Assembly: GCF_900110765.1 (NCBI RefSeq)
Contig: NZ_FOEO01000007.1
Location: forward strand, 62,001 to 126,000
Reading direction: 5' to 3'
Source: Pseudomonas sp. NFACC02
GTDB taxonomy: Bacteria > Pseudomonadota > Gammaproteobacteria > Pseudomonadales > Pseudomonadaceae
DNA length: 64,000 nt
Shown here piece by piece: positions 43,921 through 51,726 of this stretch. The notes under the pieces are model-generated. The model did not search any database. It worked only from the letters and a program-made list of their open reading frames with translations, and was not told the origin of the DNA. The position numbers were made by a program, and so were the translations under genes. Each line of letters opens with the position of its first letter. Position 1 is the first letter of the stretch.

Positions 43921-44928
43921 TTACTCCTCGATAATCGGCAAATGGCGCGTCATCGCCCGGCTGTTCAAGGCGGTCAGTTGGGGTAACTCGAAAAAGTCCT
44001 GGATTTCCCCGAAACCAGTCAGTCCTTGGCACTGCCACCGCGCCAGAACGTTAAACGACGTCATGTTCGGCCAGCACTGCCAAGGGAAGGTGGTCAGGCC
44101 GTTGGCTTCGAGCGTCCAGGTGCGGTCATCGCAATCGACCAGCTCCAGGGCGACCGTCTGCGCGTAGCGATCGCTGTGGCGGACGACTTCACCTGTCCCG
44201 GCCTTGAGGCCAAAAACGCGTCCGCGCTCGACCACATAGCCGTGGGTGAGGGAAAGCTGACGGCCATTATCTTCGGGGTCGAAACTGAAGATTGCATGCA
44301 CCGCCAGGTCTCTCGAGAAGTGCGCGTGCAGCCAGCTCATGTTTGGCGAGCCGCGTTCCGGACGCGGTCCCCAGCTGTGGTCCATGGTCGAGATGCAATC
44401 GATGGGGATTACCCGCCCACGCAAGGTGACTGAGCCCGTGACGTGACCGGTCTGGTCAAAGTGCCCGTTGTAAGCGGTCCCCCAGGAAAAGTCATCGGCA
44501 TGCAAGCTGACCATTGGGTCCATGTCCGGATCGTGGATATCGAAAGCCGGCATGATTGCGCGATAGGTCACGTCAATACGGGTACCCGCATCGTCGTCGA
44601 AGTCGATTTTCCATACGCTGTTTGGCTCCAGGCAAACCACATGCAGGCCGTTATCCAGGCGGTAGTCGAGCAAGTTACGTGGTGAGGGAATTGGCATCGC
44701 CGCTTGATAGTCGCAATAGTCAGCATGCCAAGGCGTGGTGGCCTGACCGGAGTTCATGCAGATCGTTGAGCTGACGATACCCAGATTGGTTCGAAACAGC
44801 GCATACACGCCTATGTTGAGATGCTCCTCCGCGTTGTAGAAACCGAAGAAGTTGGTCTCCGCCCAGTTGGTCTGGCCACTGTCGGGGGTATGGAATTGCG
44901 CATCTTCTGCATTGATCATGAAGCTCAC
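43921..44928 (-). CDS. CrtC/AttH-like (DUF7064-type) lipocalin-fold protein
   Basis: A 335-aa soluble beta-rich protein. The pattern THSWG-type motif appears as ISTMDHSWGPRPERGSPNMSWLHAHFS, and GHFDQTGHVTGSVTLRGRVIPIDC precedes it, as in the AttH/CrtC-like and DUF7064 families. Carotenoid 1,2-hydratase CrtC belongs to this fold and adds water at a tertiary carbon, so a hydratase or dehydratase role on a branched alkenol is imaginable but unproven. AGGTGAG precedes the ATG. Identification is by remembered motif only. Confidence 0.6.
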   Translation of the reverse strand: MSFMINAEDAQFHTPDSGQTNWAETNFFGFYNAEEHLNIGVYALFRTNLGIVSSTICMNSGQATTPWHADYCDYQAAMPIPSPRNLLDYRLDNGLHVVCLEPNSVWKIDFDDDAGTRIDVTYRAIMPAFDIHDPDMDPMVSLHADDFSWGTAYNGHFDQTGHVTGSVTLRGRVIPIDCISTMDHSWGPRPERGSPNMSWLHAHFSRDLAVHAIFSFDPEDNGRQLSLTHGYVVERGRVFGLKAGTGEVVRHSDRYAQTVALELVDCDDRTWTLEANGLTTFPWQCWPNMTSFNVLARWQCQGLTGFGEIQDFFELPQLTALNSRAMTRHLPIIEE

Positions 44929-44997
44929 CTATCGTTTGCGTTTGTTGTAATTATTCATCTCCCCTCCCCCGCAACGAACGGAAGAAGGTTAGGGATT

Positions 44998-46521
44998 TCA
45001 GGCGCGCAGTTCGCGCAGTTCGCGGCGCATGATTTTGCCGGTACTGGTCTTGGGCAGGCTTTCCACGAAAGTCACGCATCGCGGCACCTTGTAGGCGGCC
45101 AATTGGCCCCGGCAGAAGTCGAGGATTGAGCTTTCGCTGGCATTCATTCCGGGTTTGAGGACGATGAAGGCCTTGGCCAACTCGCCCTTGATCTCGTCAT
45201 GGATGGGGGCCACCGCCACCATCGCCACGGCGGGATGGCTAGCCAGCACCTGCTCCAGTTCCGCCGGGTAAATCTTGTAACCGGCAGTGATGATCATGTC
45301 CTTCAGGCGGTCAACAATGCGGATGTAACCTTGCTTGTCGATGCATGCAATATCGCCAGTTCGCAACCAGCCACCCTCGAGCAGGTTGTCTCGGGTTGCC
45401 TGCTCGTTGCGGTAGTAGCCCTGCATGATCATCGGGCCCCGTACCAGTAGTTCTCCAGGTTCATTGGTATTCAACAGCCGTTCCGGGTTCTCGTAATCGA
45501 CGACCTTGGCCTCGACTCCAGGAAAGGGTTGACCGACTGAGCCGTGCCGGTGCGGTAAGTAGGGCGAATGGGAAATCACAGGCCCGGCGGTCTCAGTCAT
45601 ACCCCACAGTTCCAGCAACGGACAGCCCATGGCGGCGACAATCTCCTCGATCTTGGCCGTCGGCATTGTTTGTCCGCCAACCGTGCAATGGAGCAGCGAT
45701 GACAGGTCGGTTTGCAGAAAGCTGGGATCCACCAACATGTAATAGAACATGGTCGGTACACCCTCGAAGAGCGTAGCCTTGTGCCGTTGGATACTCTGCA
45801 ACGCCCAGCTGGGGTCGAAGCGCTCACAGGTAATCAGCGTCATACCGACCAGGAAGCAGCTATTCATCACCACGTTGCCATATACATGCGGGAACGGCAG
45901 TGCGCTGACAACACGCTCACCGGGGTGGCGACCATGAACGGTGGCCGTTAGCGCAGTGCTTGTAAAAACGCAGCGGTGGCTGAGCATTGCGCCCTTGGGC
46001 TGGCCCGTGGTGCCAGAGGTGTAGCCGATGGTGAAGAGCTCCTCAGGATCGACCTCGACCGGCTCCACTGGCAGTGCATCGAACAGGGTTCGAAAGTCAG
46101 TAGCGCTTTTGGTTTCCCGTTGCTTCCCCTCGCGCAGCATACCTATCAGATGGGCATTGCGACTTTGATCGAAGCGCTCCAATGCTGCGCAGCGTTCGTC
46201 AGGAGCAATAACCGCGACAGCTTCGGAGTCAGTCAGCATATAGGCGACCTCCTCGATACTGAGCAGGAAGTTCGCGGGTACCACCACTGCGCCCAGACGG
46301 GCGATGGCGTAGTAAGCAACTATCCACTCCCAGCCATTGGGCAAGTGCAGCAGTACACGCTGCCCCCGCTTGACCCCGAGCTTGCGCAGACCGCCAGCGA
46401 AGGTTGCTGCGAGTTCATCAATTTGTTTGAAGCTCAGTTGTTCCTCGCCAATGATCAGCGCGGTGCGGTCGCCGAAACGCTGCGACGCACGTGAGCTCAG
46501 AGTACTCATTATTGCGTTCAT
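44998..46521 (-). CDS. AMP-forming acyl-CoA ligase
   Basis: A 507-aa ANL-superfamily ligase. Motifs: YTSGTTGQPKGAMLSHR (ATP/Mg), LWGMTETAGPVISHS, GELLVRGPMIMQGYY, RTGDIACIDKQGYIRIVDRLKDMIITAGYKIYPAELE and the C-terminal catalytic lysine in KTSTGKIMRREL. It activates a carboxylic acid as acyl-CoA. Given the alcohol and aldehyde dehydrogenases upstream and liuBCDE downstream, 3-methylcrotonate is a reasonable candidate substrate (inference). GAGGG precedes the ATG at 46521. Confidence 0.9.
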   Translation of the reverse strand: MNAIMSTLSSRASQRFGDRTALIIGEEQLSFKQIDELAATFAGGLRKLGVKRGQRVLLHLPNGWEWIVAYYAIARLGAVVVPANFLLSIEEVAYMLTDSEAVAVIAPDERCAALERFDQSRNAHLIGMLREGKQRETKSATDFRTLFDALPVEPVEVDPEELFTIGYTSGTTGQPKGAMLSHRCVFTSTALTATVHGRHPGERVVSALPFPHVYGNVVMNSCFLVGMTLITCERFDPSWALQSIQRHKATLFEGVPTMFYYMLVDPSFLQTDLSSLLHCTVGGQTMPTAKIEEIVAAMGCPLLELWGMTETAGPVISHSPYLPHRHGSVGQPFPGVEAKVVDYENPERLLNTNEPGELLVRGPMIMQGYYRNEQATRDNLLEGGWLRTGDIACIDKQGYIRIVDRLKDMIITAGYKIYPAELEQVLASHPAVAMVAVAPIHDEIKGELAKAFIVLKPGMNASESSILDFCRGQLAAYKVPRCVTFVESLPKTSTGKIMRRELRELRA

Positions 46522-46531
46522 CTAAATTCCC

Positions 46532-47638
46532 TCAGGTGTTGAAGCGCACCACGGCCTTGAGCACTTCGCCGTTCTCGGAATCCTTCACTGCCTGCTCGAT
46601 TTGCTCGAAGGGGTAGAAGGAGATGAGCCGGTCAAAGGGAAAAGTGCCCTGGCGCCAAAGCTCGATGAGCTGGGGAATGAATATGTCGGGAACGCTGTCG
46701 CCTTCGATAATGCCGCGTACGGTGCGACCAAAGAGAATGCTGTTCATGTCCAGTTGCACTTCCGTACCCAGCGCGGCTGCGCCGATAAGACCGCAGACGC
46801 CCGTTTGTCGCAGAGCATCTACTGCCTGACGCAGGACCTTAGGCAGTGCGGTGCACTCCAGCGAGAACTGCACACCCTCGCCAGTTAACGCACGGATGGC
46901 GTCGACCGGATCTTGCGTGCCCGCGGCGATCACATGGGTGGCGCCTAGTTCCAAGGCAAGTTCCAGACGCGTCGAATTCATGTCCACGGCGATGATGGTG
47001 GTACAGCCGACCAGCTTTGCAGCCATGATCGCGGACAGTCCGACCGAGCCGACACCAAAGATTGCAATACTGCTACCAGCGCCGGGTTTCAGGGCGTTGA
47101 TCACTGCGCCAGCGCCGGTCTGTATACCGCAACCTAGAGGCCCCATGATCTCAAGCGGTACGTCTTTTGGAATCTTTACCAGATTACGCGGTGATGCCAG
47201 CGCCATTTCGCCAAAGGAGGACTGGCAGAAGAAGCAACCACTCACGTTGTGACCTTGCTCATCCTGGTACGGGGTGCTGCCGTCCGGGCGGGCACCGCTG
47301 AAATTGCGCCCAAACAATTCCACACAATAGCCATTCAGCCCTTGCAGACAGTTGGCACATTCGCCGCAACTGGCATAAGTCATCACCACATGATCACCTG
47401 GGGCGACCTTGGTCACACGGCCGCCGACCTTCCTGACGATGCCGGCACCTTCGTGGCCGAGCACTGCGGGCAATGGCACAGGGTAATACTGGTCGCGCAC
47501 GACGATATCGGTGTGGCAGATGCCGGTGGCGACAATCTCAACCAGCACTTCGTCTGCCCGCGGCTCTTCGAGCTGGAGTTGCTCGATTCCAAAGGAGCCG
47601 AATTTTTCGCGAACGACAGCGGCTTTTACCTTAAGCAT
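46532..47638 (-). CDS. Zn-dependent alcohol dehydrogenase (XylB/GeoA type)
   Basis: A 368-aa medium-chain dehydrogenase of the benzyl/allylic alcohol group. The catalytic zinc site is GICHTDIV and GHEGAGIVRKVG. The four structural-zinc cysteines are in CGECANCLQGLNGYC. The Rossmann motif is FGVGSVGLSAIMAAKLVGC, with acidic VDMN for NAD. It resembles XylB and geraniol dehydrogenases, which oxidise aromatic or allylic primary alcohols. It is followed by the acyl-CoA ligase gene after 10 bp. A perfect AAGAACAA motif touches its AGGAGA ribosome binding site. Confidence 0.9.
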   Translation of the reverse strand: MLKVKAAVVREKFGSFGIEQLQLEEPRADEVLVEIVATGICHTDIVVRDQYYPVPLPAVLGHEGAGIVRKVGGRVTKVAPGDHVVMTYASCGECANCLQGLNGYCVELFGRNFSGARPDGSTPYQDEQGHNVSGCFFCQSSFGEMALASPRNLVKIPKDVPLEIMGPLGCGIQTGAGAVINALKPGAGSSIAIFGVGSVGLSAIMAAKLVGCTTIIAVDMNSTRLELALELGATHVIAAGTQDPVDAIRALTGEGVQFSLECTALPKVLRQAVDALRQTGVCGLIGAAALGTEVQLDMNSILFGRTVRGIIEGDSVPDIFIPQLIELWRQGTFPFDRLISFYPFEQIEQAVKDSENGEVLKAVVRFNT

Positions 47639-47652
47639 GGTTGCGTCTCCTA

Positions 47653-47660
47653 TTGTTCTT
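47653..47660 (-). promoter_or_regulatory. Crc/Hfq CA motif before the alcohol dehydrogenase gene
   Basis: Transcript sequence AAGAACAA directly precedes TAGGAGA, 15 bases before the start codon. It is a perfect AAnAAnAA match and part of a leader shared with the 469-aa gene. Confidence 0.62.
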
Positions 47661-47687
47661 GTTCTGGAATACTGCTGCTGAGTCCGG

Positions 47688-49142
47688 TTACAGCGGTCGG
47701 CTCATGACGGTCTGGACGTTGGTGTATTCACTCAGTCCGTCGAGCGCGTTCTCGATTCCCAGCCCCGATTGTTTGTGGCCACCGAAGGCGATATGTGGCG
47801 AGAAAACGTGGACCTGATTGATCCATACGGTACCAGCCTGGATTCTCTGGGCTACCGCCTGGGCTTGCGCCAGATCACGGCCCCAGACTGATGCGGCCAA
47901 GCCGTATTCAGTGTTGTTGGCACGCTCGACTACTTCGTCGATGGAGTGGTAGCGCAACAGTGGAAGTACCGGGCCGAAGGCTTCTTCGACCACGCAGCGG
48001 GCGTCGTCCGGCGGGTTATCGATCAGCGTGATGGGGATGAAATAGCCTTTGCCGCGCGGCACTTCGCCGCCGGCCAGGAAACGCAGACCGGCATTCCGGC
48101 TGCTTTCGATCAGCCCGCACACTTTGTCGTATTGCATTTGGTTCTGCAGCGGGCCGAGCTTGGTTTCCGGATCCAGACCATTGCCGAGCGTAACCTGTGC
48201 GGCGTATTCACTCAGAGCGTGCGCCACCTCGTCGTAGATCGAGTCGTGGATGTACAGGCGCTTGGTCGCCACACAGAACTGCGCGCTATTCTGGAAGGCG
48301 GCCCAAAACAATTCTTTGGCAATCGCGTGCGGATCCACGTCCGGTAAAACGATCGCCGGATCATTGCCCCCAAGCTCCAGAGTGACGCGCTTAATGTTAC
48401 TAGCAGCGCTTTTCATCACCAGTCGACCGGTGGCGGTAGAGCCAGTGAAGGAGATCTTGTCGACCTGCGGATGTTCAGTCAGCCACTGCCCCATCTCATT
48501 ACCACCGGCGACGACGTTCAACACGCCGGGAGGTAGAATTGCCTGGGCCAGTTCGCCGAACCACAGTGTGCACAGAGGAGTGTAGGGGGATGGCTTGACT
48601 ACCAGCGTATTGCCGGCGAGCAGTGCTGGGGCGATTTTCCACAGCGCCAGGAGCATCGGAAAGTTCCACGGTGTGATAGCACCCACCACGCCCAATGGAA
48701 CATGACGGGTCACTACTCGACCTTCGGCATCATCGCGAATCACCTTTTCCGGCAATGATTGCTTGGCGATCTCCTGTAGCCAATGGATGCAGCCGCCGAT
48801 TTCCCACTCGGCGCCGGCACGTGCCTTGCCCTGCTCCAGGGTCAGCAAGCGCATGAAATCTTCCTGGTACAGGGTAAGCATCTCTGCCAGCTCGGTAATC
48901 TTGCTCTGACGATAGGCTAGCGAAGTCTGGCTCCATGCGGGAAAAGCGCTCCGGGCACTTTCCACGGCTGCTTCGAGTTCTTTTCGACCACCTGCTGAGT
49001 GCTCAGCGAATACCTCGCCCGTTGCCGGGTTAATGACCCCCTGGCGTTCGGTATGGACAGACATGCCGGCGATAGTAAGGGGGAAACGAGTATTGGGCAG
49101 TAGCGGTTTGGTATTCGCAGGTGTTTTTCGAAGCTGGCTCAT
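47688..49142 (-). CDS. NAD-dependent aldehyde dehydrogenase
   Basis: A 484-aa aldehyde dehydrogenase, first gene of the operon. Catalytic and cofactor elements: [67 protein letters not shown] with the general-base Glu, and [15 protein letters not shown] with the nucleophilic Cys. [13 protein letters not shown] and the C-terminal [19 protein letters not shown] complete the family. The ATG at 49142 fits the predicted sigma-54 start site; an earlier in-frame ATG at 49181 would leave almost no leader. An AATAAAAA motif overlaps the start codon. Confidence 0.9.
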   Translation of the reverse strand: MSQLRKTPANTKPLLPNTRFPLTIAGMSVHTERQGVINPATGEVFAEHSAGGRKELEAAVESARSAFPAWSQTSLAYRQSKITELAEMLTLYQEDFMRLLTLEQGKARAGAEWEIGGCIHWLQEIAKQSLPEKVIRDDAEGRVVTRHVPLGVVGAITPWNFPMLLALWKIAPALLAGNTLVVKPSPYTPLCTLWFGELAQAILPPGVLNVVAGGNEMGQWLTEHPQVDKISFTGSTATGRLVMKSAASNIKRVTLELGGNDPAIVLPDVDPHAIAKELFWAAFQNSAQFCVATKRLYIHDSIYDEVAHALSEYAAQVTLGNGLDPETKLGPLQNQMQYDKVCGLIESSRNAGLRFLAGGEVPRGKGYFIPITLIDNPPDDARCVVEEAFGPVLPLLRYHSIDEVVERANNTEYGLAASVWGRDLAQAQAVAQRIQAGTVWINQVHVFSPHIAFGGHKQSGLGIENALDGLSEYTNVQTVMSRPL

Positions 49143-49149
49143 TTTTATT
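49142..49149 (-). promoter_or_regulatory. Crc/Hfq CA motif overlapping the aldehyde dehydrogenase start
   Basis: AATAAAAA, ending in the A of the ATG, matches AAnAAnAA and lies just after GAGAG. Confidence 0.5.
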
Positions 49150-49202
49150 CTCTCAACAGGGGCCGTGTTAATTTCCGCCAAGGTAGCTCTGTCATGAGAA
49201 AT

Positions 49203-49218
49203 AGCAGAATGCGTGCCA
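49203..49218 (-). promoter_or_regulatory. Sigma-54 (-24/-12) promoter of the catabolic operon
   Basis: On the minus strand the sequence is TGGCACGCATTCTGCT. It matches the consensus TGGCACG-N4-TTGCW with one mismatch (C for the first T of the -12 box), and the GG and GC pairs are separated by exactly 10 bp. Transcription would start near 49192, about 50 nt before the aldehyde dehydrogenase start. A divergent sigma-54 activator gene lies just upstream. Confidence 0.82.
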
Positions 49219-49324
49219 CAACCTTAATACATTGTTATTCAAGGAATTTTTTCAGGATTGCGATAGATGAGTGTGCAGTCTCTAGACAATTTCGGCGTGA
49301 AGTGTAGTTTTTTCGAACAGTCTT

Positions 49325-49340
49325 CTTTGCAGCTCCAAAG
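49325..49340. promoter_or_regulatory. Candidate activator-binding palindrome
   Basis: CTTTGCAGCTCCAAAG is a near-perfect palindrome (14 of 16 positions) about 107 bp upstream of the -24 element, the usual distance for an enhancer site of a sigma-54 activator. Confidence 0.42.
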
Positions 49341-49389
49341 TTCGACTCATGGACGAGATAGACCTGCGTAGGGAGTCGGTGCATGATGA

Positions 49390-49397
49390 AAGAAAAA
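49390..49397 (+). promoter_or_regulatory. Crc/Hfq CA motif before the activator gene
   Basis: AAGAAAAA (AAnAAnAA) directly precedes the AGAGG ribosome binding site of the sigma-54 activator. Regulator mRNAs are frequent Crc/Hfq targets. Confidence 0.5.
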
Positions 49398-49411
49398 AAG
49401 AGGTCCGCACC

Positions 49412-51301
49412 ATGCCGTTGATCTCCAGCATTACGCAGGAGTCCCTTCTGAAAGCCCGCGAAGACTTTGCCGAGGGGCTGGAGATTCCTCCTAACCTGAT
49501 TCCCGATGCCTTGGCACTTTCCTGGGAGCGTTCGCGCAGCGCCGGCCTCACGCCCTATAGTCGCGGCCTAGACAAAGTTCTGCCCGAACGTTTGAAAGTC
49601 GAGCAGACCCTTGAGGATAATCAGTGGCTGATCAGCCACGTGCAGCCCGAAATGCAGTTGCTCTGGCAATCACTAAAAGACCCATACTGGACACTGTTGT
49701 GCATCAACAATCAGGGCTTGATCATCCATCACCACAATTCCGAGTCCGCAACTACTCCTACCCTGAAATACCTGAGCACCGGGCGTGTGTTACTGGAAAA
49801 TGAAATCGGGACAACCGCACCAGGTTGCTCGCTGCGTGAAGGTCGGCCCATTATCGTGGACTCGAACCAGCATTACCTCAGCGAACTCGATAAATTCTTC
49901 TGCGCTGCTGTACCGATCCGCACTCCGGAAGGCCACTTGTTGGGTGTGCTGGATGTAACTGGAGTGGACAGTCAGCCCCCTCTTTGGTTACAAGAACGCC
50001 TCAACCTGACAGCCCTGGCCATCGAGAACCGTCTGTACCTTGATTTTCAGGATTGTTCGCTCCTGCACGTACATGCCGATCCACGATTAATCGACACCCC
50101 ACTTGAAGGCATCATCGCCGTCGACCCGGAAGGTCGCCTGCTTCATGCCAACCGAAGTGCCAAGTGTTTGCTTGGCCTGGATCAGGAGAGCGCCTTAAAG
50201 ACATCGACCTCGTTGGAGACCCTGTTTGGCGTTCGGGGTCAGCGGATCTTTGACAAACTACGGATGTTTCCAGACGAAACCCACTCAATACCGTTGATTA
50301 ATGGTCATCCGCTCTTCGCTCGCCTGCGAAGCCCGACGGAACGAGTTCACTCTCTGCAGAGCGCAGCGATTTTATCAAGTTCTGGCCGACCACCATCGCG
50401 TGCATTTGCTCATGATTTGATATTGGAAAAAGCCTTCAAAATGGCGAGTCAGGCATTCGCAGGTGAAGTTCCAATCCTGATGCAGGGCGAGACGGGCACT
50501 GGCAAGGAAGTCTTCGCTAAAGCACTGCACGATAACCTCGCAGCCACCGGTCCATTCGTAGCCATCAACTGCTCGGCGATTCCCTCTAACCTGATCGAGG
50601 CCGAACTTTTTGGCTACAGTGATGGTGCCTTTACCGGCGGGCGAAAAGGAGGGGCAATCGGCAAGATCGAGCTGGCCAACGGTGGCACGCTATTCCTCGA
50701 CGAGATCGGCGACATGCCACTAGACATGCAGACTCGCCTGCTGCGCGTGCTGCAGGAACGCAATCTCTGCCGCATCGGCGATACGCGCGTTATCCCGCTG
50801 GATTTTCGACTGCTCAGCGCTTCCCACCGGAACCTGGAGGCACTTGTGGCAGAGCATACATTCCGCGAGGATCTGTTCTACCGTATCAACGGTTTTTGCG
50901 TGACACTTCCAGCCCTTCGTGAAAGAAGCAACCTTGCAGCGCTGATCGACGATTTGTTGCAACAACTCTCTCCGGATCTCCCCAAGACGCTATCACCGGC
51001 AGCACTGAAAGCACTGCTTGATTACTCTTGGCCCGGCAACGTTCGCCAGTTGCAACAAGCACTGAAAGTGGCCTGTATTTTCAGCGGCGAACAGAGTCTC
51101 ATCGATATAGAGAACTTCCCTCCAGATCTGCAAGGCAAATTGCTGTCCAATCGGGACCAAAATTCGGGCCAATCCCCTCTCAAACGCTTAGAGATTGATG
51201 CCATTCATAAGGCCCTGGCACAGAATCAGGGCAACATCTCGGCGACAGCTAGCCAGTTAGGGCTTTCCCGATCGACCTTGTACAAAAAACTTCGTTGCTG
51301 A
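49412..51301 (+). CDS. Sigma-54-dependent activator, AcoR-type
   Basis: A 629-aa enhancer-binding protein. Residues about 80-210 form a GAF sensor, typical of AcoR (SLREGRPIIVDSNQHY, FCAAVPIRTPEGHLLGVLDVTG), and 230-290 a PAS-like segment. The AAA+ domain has Walker A GETGTGKE (359-366), a GAFTGG loop in place of the usual GAFTGA, and Walker B LFLDEIGDMP. The C-terminal Fis-type HTH is ISATASQLGLSRSTLYKKL. I use the ATG at 49412, after AGAGG; an ATG at 49349 is in frame. Divergent from the operon, it probably activates the promoter at 49203-49218 in response to a pathway compound. Confidence 0.9.
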   Translation: MPLISSITQESLLKAREDFAEGLEIPPNLIPDALALSWERSRSAGLTPYSRGLDKVLPERLKVEQTLEDNQWLISHVQPEMQLLWQSLKDPYWTLLCINNQGLIIHHHNSESATTPTLKYLSTGRVLLENEIGTTAPGCSLREGRPIIVDSNQHYLSELDKFFCAAVPIRTPEGHLLGVLDVTGVDSQPPLWLQERLNLTALAIENRLYLDFQDCSLLHVHADPRLIDTPLEGIIAVDPEGRLLHANRSAKCLLGLDQESALKTSTSLETLFGVRGQRIFDKLRMFPDETHSIPLINGHPLFARLRSPTERVHSLQSAAILSSSGRPPSRAFAHDLILEKAFKMASQAFAGEVPILMQGETGTGKEVFAKALHDNLAATGPFVAINCSAIPSNLIEAELFGYSDGAFTGGRKGGAIGKIELANGGTLFLDEIGDMPLDMQTRLLRVLQERNLCRIGDTRVIPLDFRLLSASHRNLEALVAEHTFREDLFYRINGFCVTLPALRERSNLAALIDDLLQQLSPDLPKTLSPAALKALLDYSWPGNVRQLQQALKVACIFSGEQSLIDIENFPPDLQGKLLSNRDQNSGQSPLKRLEIDAIHKALAQNQGNISATASQLGLSRSTLYKKLRC

Positions 51302-51726
51302 TCTTCCACAGGGGATAATGTTTTCACGGTGCGAAGCAGCCTATAGGCAGATAACGGCAATCAGCGGGCACGCACCAAGCTCCGAGCGGCGGTTGTGTTA
51401 AGAGGCCCATTTGAATCTGGCGTGCAGATGGCCCCGTAGCCTCAGTACCTGTGGGAGCGAGCTTGCTCGCGAATGCTCAGGTAAGGCCGATGCAGATGCG
51501 AGGGTGCGATACCCGCGCAGACCGCCTCTACGGTACGAGCATACTCAACAGCACCAAAGCCAAGGGCCCGATGTATACCCGTGCATGCAGTTGATCCGCA
51601 GAGGCGAGAACGATAGGCCGTTTCCGCTCCACGCACTTGAGCGTTCGAGCCGCAAGATTGGGCCGTGCGGCCCCCCGAAAAGAGCCCATGTCGAAAATAA
51701 TCGGCACTTTAATACCGATCATTTAC
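51302..51726. other. Intergenic region with a single REP element
   Basis: A 425-bp region between the stops of the activator and the convergent LuxR gene. It has one REP at 51450-51473. A 64-codon minus-strand frame (51528-51722) ends ...GPLALVLLSMLVP and resembles no family I recognise, so it is not called as a gene. This is the right edge of the inserted-looking segment. Confidence 0.55.
51450..51473 (+). repeat. Single REP element
   Basis: GTGGGAGCGAGCTTGCTCGC followed by GAAT, the classical Pseudomonas REP core with the internal GCGAGC-TT-GCTCGC palindrome. Confidence 0.85.

Noticed and set aside
51528..51722. 64-codon minus-strand frame ending ...GPLALVLLSMLVP
   Set aside because: No ribosome binding site or family recognised, and it lies in a REP-containing spacer.
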